13,987 bases of DNA, from positions 1 to 13,987 of the forward strand of contig SWBL01000640.1 of NCBI GenBank assembly GCA_024195585.1. The letters run 5' to 3'. A program made the translations under genes and the position numbers. This document shows positions 1-8,800 of the stretch, in pieces. This DNA is from Aureobasidium sp. EXF-3400. Its lineage: Eukaryota; Ascomycota; Dothideomycetes; Dothideales; Saccotheciaceae. Below the pieces are notes generated by a model. That model searched no databases, was not told the origin of the DNA, and was given only the letters and a program-made list of their open reading frames with translations. The first letter of the stretch is position 1; each line of letters opens with the position of its first letter.

Positions 1-7
1 AACGCAC

Positions 8-395
8 GGAACCAGTAGACGGCGTTGACGGCGCTCTCGAGAACGGTCAAGAAGGCGTAAGTGACCCAGTAGGTCAACCAGTGGGTGTCATCGGCCTTGC
101 CCGAGGAGAACAGAGCCTCGAGCGAGTAGTAACCGGGAATGAGGAAACCAGCAAAGTTGACGAGGAACTCGCCAGCGATGTTGAAGAAGATGAGGAAGAA
201 GTAGAGGGCACCGAGACCGAGGACGACGTAGACCTTGGGGACGGAGCTCTGCTGCTCAAGGTTGTTGAGAGCAGGGTACTTGGACAGCTGTAGATAGCTA
301 GGTCAGCGGATGGGAACAGGCACGTGGAGCTCTGGACCACATACCTCCTTGTCGAGCTGCGAAATGTGCTGCTGGGCGCGTTCTTGGAAAGACAT
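8..395 (-). CDS. YOP1: Yop1/REEP5-family ER membrane-shaping protein (5' part, runs off window)
   Basis: Yop1 (DP1/REEP5/HVA22 family) is a hairpin membrane protein that bends the ER into tubules together with reticulons. The start ATG is at 395-393 with A at -3. Exon 1 (395-345) encodes 17 residues beginning MSFQERAQQHISQLDKE. A 57-nt intron follows (344-288, GTATGT...CTACAG). Exon 2 (287-8) carries the family core: LSKYPALNNLE, then two long hydrophobic stretches at about residues 36-55 and 58-77 separated by GEF, the motif IPGYYSLEAL, and GKADDTHWLTYWV near residues 80-92. I place the end of exon 2 at 8, because positions 7-2 on the minus strand read GTGCGT, a 5' splice site, and splicing there would restore the family's YWFP sequence. 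About 110 residues are visible; fungal Yop1 proteins are usually about 150-170 aa, so the C-terminal part is missing. It is transcribed divergently from the RFX gene. Confidence 0.95.
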
Positions 396-786
396 TTTTG
401 ATAACGGGCTGAAATAAAGCTATGCAAACGGCAAGCAAATGAGGTTGGTGCAAAGGTTGCGAGTTGGTTGATGGTTTAGGGGAGAGAAAGGTTCGAGGCC
501 AGGAGAGACGAGAGCTCCAAAAAGCCCCGTACGCGACGTCAGCGCTCCTTCCCTCCCGGCAAATCTTTGGCTACAACTCCGCCTTCCTGCCATCTGCTCT
601 GCCAACGAAGCGACAACGGCTTAAAAAACAACGTTGCAGGAGGCTGCTGAATACACCAACGGCCAATCTCCCCGAGATTGAAGCTCATTATTCTCTCGCT
701 TCTAAGCAAACGACCTCAGACACGGCGAATTGGAGCCTACTATTTGTATAGCTTGTGTGACGTATTCGGCTATCCGACCCTCGCGC

Positions 787-794
787 TCACGTGA
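787..794. promoter_or_regulatory. Palindromic E-box TCACGTGA
   Basis: A perfect 8-bp palindrome containing CACGTG lies about 330 nt upstream of the RFX start. CACGTG is bound by bHLH proteins such as the Cbf1 and Pho4 types in fungi. A second CACGTG lies at 998-1003 and a third at 321-326 inside the first YOP1 intron. Function is inferred from the motif only. Confidence 0.4.
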
Positions 795-821
795 TCTCAA
801 CTCGGTTGTTGTACGCTGTTG

Positions 822-833
822 GTTACCAGTAAA
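822..833 (+). promoter_or_regulatory. X-box-like site, possible RFX autoregulation
   Basis: The sequence GTTACCAGTAAA, followed by C, resembles an RFX X-box (GTNRCC, 0-3 spacer, RGYAAC). The left half-site matches fully and the right matches at five of six positions with zero spacer. It lies about 290 nt upstream of the RFX start codon. Yeast Crt1/Rfx1 represses its own promoter through X-boxes, so autoregulation is plausible here, but one imperfect site can arise by chance. Confidence 0.35.
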
Positions 834-955
834 CACATGCCAAACAGCCAAACAAACTGCGATCCGCATCGCTACTCGTACATCCTCGACTCGCCCTTTG
901 TCCTCGACTATCCGGACCCATACCAGTGCATAACTGATACGCGCTCTGTCTAGTA

Positions 956-965
956 TTTCTAGAAA
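956..965. promoter_or_regulatory. Heat-shock-element-like palindrome TTTCTAGAAA
   Basis: A perfect 10-bp palindrome contains TTCNNGAA, two inverted nGAAn units of the type bound by heat shock factor. A full element normally has three or more units, and no third unit is visible at the correct 5-bp phase, so this is a minimal or chance site. It lies about 160 nt upstream of the RFX start. Confidence 0.25.
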
Positions 966-987
966 ATCTCGCAACTCGAGGTTTGTT

Positions 988-1004
988 TAGACGTCTACAC
1001 GTGT
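988..1004. promoter_or_regulatory. Two abutting palindromes, TAGACGTCTA and ACACGTGT
   Basis: A 10-bp palindrome (988-997, core GACGTC) and an 8-bp palindrome (997-1004, core CACGTG) share base 997. The cores resemble bZIP (CRE-like) and bHLH (E-box) sites. They lie about 120-140 nt before the RFX start, so they are either core promoter or already in the 5' leader. Confidence 0.3.
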
Positions 1005-1092
1005 GGCCTCGTCGGTGTCTTCCCGGATCATTACAAACAAATAACTTGGAAGTCAACAACATCAATATCAACAAACCCGACCTTGCTGGATT

Positions 1093-1119
1093 ATGACCAC
1101 GAGAGACCAATCGACATAG
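1093..1119 (+). other. Upstream ORF in the RFX 5' leader (8 codons)
   Basis: ATG at 1093 opens an 8-codon frame (MTTRDQST) ending with TAG at 1117-1119, only 6 nt before the RFX start at 1126. The uORF start has A at -3, so scanning ribosomes may use it. The main start (CCCACC before ATG) also has A at -3. If the transcript starts upstream of 1093, which is likely because this is only 33 nt from the main start, translation of RFX would depend on leaky scanning or reinitiation over a very short gap. Confidence 0.55.
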
Positions 1120-1125
1120 CCCACC

Positions 1126-3732
1126 ATGCAGCGAACACGCTCTGCCCACTCGATACACCGTCCGCTGTCGCGCGCCTCGACACAGAGCGCCCACTCTCCC
1201 GCTCCCGACATGTTACATCAACAACAATACATGAACCACCACAACCCAGAGACAATGTTGCTACACTATGCCCAGGGTTCCGCACCACACATGGACGCCC
1301 AGATGATGCAGCGTACCTTCCAATCACAACACATCCCCATGGACCAGTTCACCGCGCAAGCTCAGCAGTACGCGACGAATGATGGTTCCTACATGTTCCA
1401 GCCCTCCGACTACACCGTCCCCATGAACATGGCCGCATTTCCCCAACTCGGTGGCCATGAGCCAGAGGATCGTCGTCGTAAGGGCTCGTCGGCCACTGCA
1501 ACAAATGACAAAGAACTGCGTGAGTTGCTGTCCAAGAATGAGGCGCGCTCATTACCAGAAGTCGCGCAAGAAGTCATCGCCAAAGAACGTACTCCTCAGG
1601 CGGAGAAGACAAAGCAGTTGTTCGCTATGCTCTGGTAAGTCTTCTAACTGTTGTTGACTTGGTCCTTACTGACGCGGTATCAGGCTGCGCAAGGTGTGTA
1701 AGGCGGCTAAAACCTCGGTGCCGCGCAACCGAGTCTACTCACACTATGCTACGCGGTGCGGTACAGAACGTGTGGTGCCTCTCAACCCGGCGTCGTTTGG
1801 TAAGCTGGTGCGAGTCATCTTCCCGGGCATTCAAACTAGACGGCTTGGTGTCCGTGGTGAGTCCAAGTACCACTATGTCGACTTGTGCCTGGTAGACGAC
1901 AACTCGGACTCGCAGCTCAGTCTTCAACGCTCAAACTCCAACTCGTTACATGCCGAAGCCTCGGACATGCGCCGTAGTGCTTCGACCAATCCTCATCTAG
2001 ACTTCAGTCAGGTACCACGCCTGCCTGCTGATGCTGCCGCCTTCCCATCACACGGCCTCGATGGCACACATAGCAGTGACGAATCAACCGAGTTGCAACC
2101 ACCACCACAGGCCGAACCTCGTGGCCCGCCATCAACGGCGCGACTCTTTGCCTATCCAGACACGCGTGGCATGGTGGCCGACAACGACTGCTCCATCATG
2201 TATGACCAGAACTTGCGCTTCCCTGCAAAGGAAGAGACGCCCTTCCAAGAGAACGACACGATTGTGCTGCCCAACATCATGCCCTTCTGCCCCGTCAAGA
2301 CGGACCCTGACACGGCCGAAGCTCTCACTGCCCTGTACCGTACTCACTGCACATCATTAATCGACTGCATTCGCTTCTGCAAAGAGAAGCAGTTCTTCCG
2401 CCTCTTCACATCCTTCCATGGCACGTTAACGGTGCCGGTGCAGAAGCTGCTGGCCCATCCTAACCTTGCTCCTTGGATTCAGGCCTGTGACACCTTGATG
2501 TACCAGAAGATGGTTCGCTTCGTCTCACGTCTTACCCTTCAGGCTGCACCGCCTGTCGTCATCAACATCCTCAACAACATCTCGACCAACCTCCATGCTC
2601 ACATCTCAAAGACGTTTGCTGCACATCCCACTCACGTCCTGCAAGCCAAACTCAAGCCTGCTGCCACATTTGCCAGCCTTCTACACCGTCTGATTCGCGT
2701 CAATGCTGCTGCTCACGCCGCCGCAAACCTCCTCACTGTCGACCAGAACCGTGAGCAGATGTGGCGCGAGTGGGTGACCATGGTCAACCCTAAGCGTGTC
2801 ATGGAGGCCGAACTTCCTGCCTGTGGTTACGAAGAGGTCTACAAGATCATGACTTGCGACATCAGAGGTCTTTTGGAACCTCTCAGCTCTCCTCCCTTCC
2901 CCGACAACCCGCTTTTCGCTCACGACAACCAAGCATATGGCTACGCTCAGGCCAATTTCCCCACCTTCCAGCAACCGCCGCCCTTGTCTACAGACCAGTC
3001 AGGACAGGTCTCGACCGAAAACGTTCTTGACAGGTGGTCTGTCTTCCTTACGTCTCTCCCGTCGCGCTTCCCTCAAGCCAACACGAGGCTTTTGCTGCAT
3101 TGCATTAGTGCTGTCGGAACTGCAGCTCTGAGAGACATCACCATCATGGGAGGTGCCAGCTACCAGACTTGGTGGGTTATGAAGATCTTTGTCGATGAGA
3201 TGGCCTTGTGGTTGGCAGCCATGGGTGGCTTCCTCGAGCACAACCCTGTTCATGCAACGCCCGCCACATCTACCGCTCAGGTTTCTCCTGACGTCAAGCC
3301 TCTCGATTCCAATGCTAGTCTGCGCAGTGGTAGCGATAGCAGAATGAGCAGCATCGAAGTCGACTTCAAGATGCAGCCGCAATCGCGGCCTGCTAGTGCT
3401 CAAAGTAAGTCCTTGACATTTTATTCTCGATTGTCTTTTCCATAGAGCTCTGACTGACTTCAAGCCTAAAAGTGACGCGAGCTCATTCTACGCAATCCAT
3501 GCACACCTACAACGCTTCCTTTGACATGGGAGGTCAGCCTATGCAGATGTCCCAGTCACAGCAAAGGTTTGCAATGCCGCAACAGTCCTTGCCCTCTCAA
3601 CCTATGCAGAACCAAGGTCTAGATACAACCGATCTGGACGATAGTGGCATCGGGATGGGTCTCGTCGACGACGATCTGACCATGTCCAAGTACGGCCTCA
3701 TGAGTGGGGACATGTCTGTCAATGTCCTCTGA
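1126..3732 (+). CDS. RFX1: RFX-family winged-helix transcription factor (CPCR1/RfxA/Crt1-like), 829 aa
   Basis: This is a nuclear DNA-binding regulator of the RFX family. Fungal relatives are yeast Crt1/Rfx1 (DNA-damage and ribonucleotide reductase control), Acremonium CPCR1 (cephalosporin genes) and Talaromyces RfxA (division and morphogenesis). Three exons join in frame to 830 codons: 1126-1634, 1684-3404 and 3473-3732. Introns are 1635-1683 (49 nt, GTAAGT) and 3405-3472 (68 nt, GTAAGT, with a GACTGAC branch site). The N-terminus is rich in Gln, Met and His. The RFX DNA-binding domain spans about residues 165-240, is split by intron 1 at W170, and shows NPASFGKLVRVIFPG, RRLGVRG and SKYHYVDL. 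A conserved helical region at about 370-570, and another at about 620-690, fit the dimerisation/extended RFX domains. The tail (745-829) is Gln/Met-rich with an acidic LDDSGIGM segment. Length agrees with CPCR1-type proteins. Which process it controls cannot be read from sequence. Confidence 0.95.
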
Positions 3733-4502
3733 TGCCATCTGGATCTGGCCAACGATGAACCTTGTTAGCGACATGACCGAGGGTATGCCTTGGCCGCACG
3801 AAGCCTACGATGCTTTGGCAAGAGCCCGCACCTTTCTCCTGGACAAACGGACTCTGACATTGCATGAACTATCACGACTTGTTTCTTGGCTCACGTTTTC
3901 ATACACGAATGAAGGTTGCATACGTCCAACAATGCATCATACGGAGATGAACGATTACATGCTGCGCAATCCAAAAACACGTGCATCTTGATCCATGGAT
4001 ATGGACGGTTGGGAAGGGTTTATCGGAGGGAAATACCTTTGGGAGGGCATAATGATGAGGTCGGCAACTTTTTGTTTCTTTCTTCCAGTTGTCGACCTGC
4101 CCTGGTTTGGTGTTTTGTTTTTTCTTTGGGAGGAGCGGGTGGTTGCGATGTGTTTACACCTTTGCCAATCACAAAGGCTGTCGAGAAGTTTTATGCGTTC
4201 TTCACTTGTTTTGTTTAAACTGTTTTGATCTTCAGCCATCCTGTTCCTTTGGGTTGAAGAAGAGCCTGTTTTGAAAGATTGATCCATTGCACTTTGTGGT
4301 TTTTATTCTCTTTTCTTCAGCCTTTTTTGCTTTGATATCCCTCACCACTAATTGGTCGTACTTTGTATATATGCTCCAAATCTTTGCCTTATGTTCCATC
4401 TATAACGTTGTCGTTGTCAGAAAGCGCTGTACGCAGAGTGAAGAGTGAGTCGCGGACCTCGGGAGATTCAAGCCCGGGCTCGACTGGGCGCTTGGACCAC
4501 CC

Positions 4503-4515
4503 GCGATAAGATAAG
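4503..4515 (+). promoter_or_regulatory. PAC-like element / tandem GATA site upstream of FCF1
   Basis: The sequence GCGATAAGATAAG lies about 145 nt before the FCF1 start. It differs by one base in its first ten from the yeast PAC motif (GCGATGAGAT), which marks promoters of ribosome-biogenesis genes and is bound by Dot6/Tod6-type Myb repressors. FCF1 is such a gene, so context supports the reading. The same bases contain two overlapping GATAAG sites, so a GATA factor is an alternative. Confidence 0.4.
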
Positions 4516-4607
4516 CCCCAAAAATGGTTGTCCGGTCGCAAGTTGCAGAGAAGGATGCGCCACGAAGAACAACTTCCACATCTCACATTTCTATCTCACA
4601 TAACGCG

Positions 4608-4653
4608 CACCACAAACTCTCACCACAAACTCTCACCACAAACTCTCACCACA
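4608..4653 (+). repeat. 13-bp tandem repeat, 3.5 copies, next to the FCF1 start
   Basis: The unit CACCACAAACTCT occurs three times without a mismatch (4608-4620, 4621-4633, 4634-4646), followed by a 7-base partial copy CACCACA (4647-4653). It ends 4 nt before the FCF1 start codon, so it is probably part of the 5' leader. The leader is G-free over this stretch and so should be unstructured, which suits scanning. Confidence 0.95.
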
Positions 4654-4657
4654 CATC

Positions 4658-5302
4658 ATGGGAGTACAAAAGAAGACGCGCAAGTTCGCACAAGTCAAGC
4701 GAGTCATCGGCCAACGCGATGCCCGCCTCAAGAAGAACGCAGTCACCCCCGAGGACAAGCCCAAAAAGCCCGCTGAGGAAGTAGTACGAGACATGTGCGT
4801 ATTCTCCCTTCTCCCCTCTCACCTCACTGCGCAATGATACTAACAGCAACACAACAGTCCACAAGCACCCTCCTCAATGTTCTTCCAACACAACACCGCC
4901 CTCCAACCCCCCTACTCCGTCCTAGTCGACACAAACTTCCTCTCCCACACCGTACACAACAAACTGGAGTTACTGCCTTCACTCATGGATTGCCTCTACG
5001 CCACCTGCCGGCCCATAATAACATCTTGCGTCATGGCCGAACTCGAAAAACTAGGACAGAAATACAGAATTGCGCTCAAGATTGCCAGAGATGAGAGATG
5101 GGAAAGACTGCAATGTTCGCATAAGGGAACTTATGCGGATGATTGTATTGTGGATAGAGTGTTGAAGCATAGGATTTATTTGGTGGCGACGAATGATAGA
5201 GACTTGAAGAGGAGGTTGAGGAAGATTCCGGGTGTGCCGATTATTAATGTGGCCAAGGGCAAGTATGTTATTGAGAGGTTGCCTGATGCGCCTGAGAAGT
5301 AA
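4658..5302 (+). CDS. FCF1: FCF1/Utp24-type PIN-domain rRNA processing factor, 193 aa
   Basis: Fcf1 (Utp24) is a nucleolar protein of the small-subunit processome, needed for early pre-rRNA cleavages on the 18S pathway. Exon 1 (4658-4794) encodes MGVQKKTRKFAQVKRVIGQR, the basic N-terminus typical of the family. A 63-nt intron follows (4795-4857, GTGCGT...AACAG) with a perfect TACTAAC branch site at 4838-4844. Exon 2 (4858-5302) gives PQAPSSMFFQHN, then the PIN domain: LVDTNFL (D70), CVMAELEKLG (E107), CSHKGTYADDCI (D140/D141) and VATNDRDLKRR (D159). These acidic residues correspond to the PIN nuclease set, so the domain looks catalytically intact, unlike degenerate relatives such as Utp23. The exons join to 194 codons, close to yeast Fcf1 (189 aa). 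It converges on GCN2. Confidence 0.97.
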
Positions 5303-5843
5303 AGAGGAGGGAAGATACTGGAAAGGTGAGGGGGGGAAGCAAGGAGAAAAGGCATACTGGGAGAGGAGAAAGAAGTTTTTGCTTTTGCGGGTTGTTGCTG
5401 CCGCGAGTATTACATCGCTGGCTGGGATTGGAGTTTATGAGGTGCATATCACTGGAGAAAGGTGTTGTTTTTCTCTTGAGCCTCTGTCAAAGATCAAAGG
5501 AGGTAGCTATGTCTCGATGTTTCTACTGCATCAATCATCGACTTTGCAGTTGCAGACATGAGACCCTGACATTATCTTACAAATTCAGATAATCAAAAAA
5601 AAAAGATCAAATGTCCATTCAAACACCAACCTCTTACCTGCTATCGTGCTCACCACTTGAGAGAGGCTAGGGACAAGGCCCCCTTCATATTTCCGACCCT
5701 GACATTCACTCAATATCTCTCACATATCTTTGGTAAGGACATTCAGCATCATATTAAAGGACTGAAGAGACCAGAAGTCTTTCAATTCCTGCATCTTGAC
5801 TATAAAACACTCATGACTTTCAGACTTTCTCGGTGTTTTCTCT
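5303..5843. other. Convergent intergenic region between FCF1 and GCN2
   Basis: These 541 nt hold the 3' ends of FCF1 (plus) and GCN2 (minus). No credible gene is visible. Seen directly: an A10 run at 5595-5604, a short inverted repeat ATTATC...GATAAT around 5571-5593, and a 12-bp exact direct repeat GACCCTGACATT at 5562-5573 and 5695-5706. Poly(A) sites are expected here but cannot be placed by eye. Confidence 0.6.
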
Positions 5844-8800
5844 CTACAAACCAACATCGTAATAAACGCAATTGGCAGTCCTGAAGTTATACAAACAAGC
5901 CTCTCTGCCAGCCCCCTCCTCCTGCTGCTCCCACTTCTTCCTCATCTCCAAGAGCAACTCGTGCACCTGAGCAAGATACTGACGTTCAGCAAGTGGCGTA
6001 CTTTGAATCAATTTACGCCACGAGTCAGGATCAGAAAGTCTAGTATCATCGCGTATGTTGTCGACGATGCCTTCGCGACCCTCGATGGCGAGGATAGGCG
6101 CGGATTTCCAGGTGTCGATGTAGGTGGCCCAGCGTTGTTGGGCTGCTTCCACGATGTGGTATTTATTGCTCTTCTTGCCACGGTGTTGTGCCATGAGGAC
6201 TTGGACGTTGTTTTTGCCGCGCTGCTCGTTGTTGTTGCTTTCGTTGTGGTGGGAGGAGTGGCGGATAAGTGAGGGATGGTGCCGAGAGCGATGGTTGCCA
6301 GCTTCGCGCGACTCGCGTTCGCGCAGTTCAGAACGCATGTGCGCGATTAGGTTTGTGCTTGCGACTTCCGTCTCGGTGTCGGTTGTGCTGTTGCGCACTT
6401 TCACGGTGCTGGAGGCTTCGTGCTTGACCATGACGATCCAGGGGTGGGATGCATCGCGCTGCTTGCTGAGTACGTCGTCGATGGTTCTTGCGTCTGTGGC
6501 TAGTTCGGCGCTGAAGTCGTTGGCCCAGAGACTGGAGAGGACTTTGACGCCGGTGGATCGGAGGACAGTAGGGTCGCCTGAAGCTACAAGTATATCGCAG
6601 CGCTTTGCGTTCCAGGCTGGGCTGTGCGACTCTTCCTTTTCACCCTTCTTGAGGTATGCACTGTTGATTGCATTTTTCTTGTGTCTCATGATTGCGGCAA
6701 TGAGGCCATCCCAACCGATACTGACACCAACAGCGTGACAAGCTTCACTTGTGGCATGAGCGCGAGAGCGATGGGCATCGATGAGACGATCGTATCTTCC
6801 ACCCGCAGCGAAGACGTTCTTGTTCTTCTTGTCATAGATGCACTGGAACAGAACACTACCAGTGTAGAACTTCTCGTTGACGCTGCTCAAGGGACAAATG
6901 TAGATCTTACGCCGTATACCGAACAGCTTCATGGCATCGACCACACGCTTAATGTGCTCCATGGGTCTCCTGATTCTGCTCGAGTGCGTGCTGTCTTCGA
7001 GTATCTCCTGCAACTTTCTCAAAGCCTTTTCTGGAGTCTCACGGAAGTCAAATTGTGCCAAGTCATCCAGTGATGTGGAATGGATACCGATCAAAGGTGA
7101 GCGGAGTTCAGCACGTATCTTGGACCAGCCAAATTGATGGATGTTTAGCTTGCTTAGAGTCTCCTTGACGATTGGTCGTTGGGACTTGTCGATGCGACAG
7201 AAGTCAAGGATGAGTTCAAGCAAATCAGAATGATTCAGATGGAAGCACATCGGCTGTGAAGACAACGCAGGGACCTCATCAATGATCTCGTCGACAACTT
7301 TGAGGACTTCTGCTTCTTGCAGTGCAAGATCGTCGCTCTCTTTGGTCACAATATCAAAGTCGACTTCCTTGATTGTCCTGGGAGGACCTCCGCTCAGAGT
7401 GTCGCGGAAGACGTTGCCAAAGACAAACGTCTTCTCGACCGAAGGTTCTTGTTTGGCAAGACGTCTGGCATGTGGTAGGACCAGATCGTAGGGCAGCTGC
7501 AGAAGATTGCCGGTACCATCCAAGAGTTGAACGATATTGGGCGCAGTGTAGTAGCTGGAACGAGGAAGCAGCAAAGGGCGTTGTGTCTCTTCGGCTCCGT
7601 GTCTGCGGAAGATGGAACAAAGGGTGATTCTGGCAATGTCTCTCACACGGAAATCTTCGGCCGTTGGTGGCTGCTTGCTGGCTTTCGCGTCCCAGGCGAA
7701 GTCCTTGATCCGTTGATCAGGTGTCTGAGTGAACAAAGCTGTCATCATCTTTTGGTAATATTCAGATCCCGGATCGGTAAGGCTCTGCAGAGCTTGTCGG
7801 ATGGTCTCGTCCTCGATCTGCACCGGCAGCTTCCCGCTTCTAAGGAGTTCCAAGCTGCTTGGGCGATCGCCGGGAGAGTGACTGATCAGATCCATAATGA
7901 TGTTGCCTTGGAGCACCTTGTCCTGGGCTTGAAATTCGGAAGGCAAGGCATGCTCCTTCTCTCTCATCTTCAACAGTACCTCGTGACGCTCCATAGCAGT
8001 TTGCAGTGGGAAGCACATCTCGAAGAATATGATGCCTAACGAGTACATGTCGACCTTGTCGTTGTAGTTTACTCCAGAACCAGACTTGATCTCTGGTGCA
8101 ACGTACATGGCTGTTCCGACACTCCTGGTCATATCAGCGCCAGTGTTGGTGCTGGCCATAACTTTGTCAGCACTGGTGTACTGGCTTGTGGTAGCCAGTC
8201 CAAAGTCTCCGATGCGCGGGTTGCCTGCGACGTCGATGAATATGTTATCGGGCTTGAGGTCACGATGGATGATGCCGTGGTTGTGGATATGAGCAAGACC
8301 TTCAAGGACCTGTCGAAGCATCTGCCAACCTTCTTCGGGTCTTGCGTACATGCCCTTTCTGATTAGGTCTCGAAGAGTATGTCTTTCGCAATACTCCATC
8401 TGAATGTAGAGTGTGGAGCGCATGAAACGCCTAGATGAGGCGCGTTGCGTTCTTTGAGGTCGCGAGTCGGTGTCTTCGCCATCGCTGATTGCACTCTCCG
8501 ATGGCGCTCCGTGTCTGAAGATGGACCTTCCGTTAGTAACACGACCATCAGTCTCTGTTCCAGACTCCGTGCCTTCTCCATCGTCATCTTCATCTTCCTC
8601 TTCCTCTTCATCACTATCTTCGCCAAAGACAATGTCGTCACCAAGACCACTCGAGCTGACGAAGTCCAAGCCACGACTGCTCATGCCGAATTGAATACCG
8701 TCGTCGGAGGTTGTTATCTCATCACCAAACGACACAGACTCCTGGTCCATCTCGACCATACCAGACAGATCGTCTTCAACCCAAGCTGAGTAGTAGCGGA

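Larger units (their letters stand above)
396..1125. promoter_or_regulatory. Divergent promoter region between YOP1 and the RFX gene
   Basis: These 730 nt separate two divergent starts and must hold both promoters. No credible protein gene is visible. Seen directly: a CCAAT pentamer at 663-667, a CRE-like GACGTCA at 535-541, and, closer to the RFX start, a cluster of palindromes between 787 and 1004 listed separately. The YOP1 leader (396 to about 480, read on the minus strand) has no ATG before the YOP1 start. No clear TATA box was seen for either gene. Assigning any site to a regulator is inference from motif resemblance. Confidence 0.6.
3733..4657 (+). other. RFX 3' region and FCF1 promoter, no gene seen
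   Basis: This 925-nt stretch lies between two genes on the same strand, so it holds the RFX 3' untranslated region and terminator, then the FCF1 promoter. The part from about 4060 to 4340 is T-rich, as expected around fungal 3' ends. An inverted CCAAT (ATTGG) is at 4351-4355. A GC-rich patch lies at 4452-4505, followed by the PAC-like element. A 95-codon open frame overlapping the RFX stop (3704-3991) looks fortuitous. No tRNA or snoRNA could be supported. Confidence 0.6.

Noticed and set aside
3704..3991. 95-codon plus-strand frame overlapping the RFX stop
   Set aside because: It looks protein-like in places, but it overlaps the RFX terminal exon in another frame, has no recognised family, and no splice site was found that would join it to RFX.
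4052..4058. ATGATGA, matching a box C of C/D snoRNAs
   Set aside because: No CTGA box D follows within about 150 nt and no terminal stem is visible.
4452..4505. GC-rich patch with ATTCAAGCCC resembling a tRNA T-loop
   Set aside because: The flanking bases do not form a T-stem, no A-box or acceptor stem was found, and the minus strand gives no better fold.
5657..5884. 75-codon plus-strand frame between FCF1 and GCN2
   Set aside because: It runs into the 3' end of GCN2 on the other strand, has no recognised domain, and is of a length expected by chance.
6124..6738. 204-codon open frame on the plus strand opposite GCN2
   Set aside because: It lies wholly antisense to a well-supported kinase gene, has no recognisable motif, and has the odd composition of a mirror frame.
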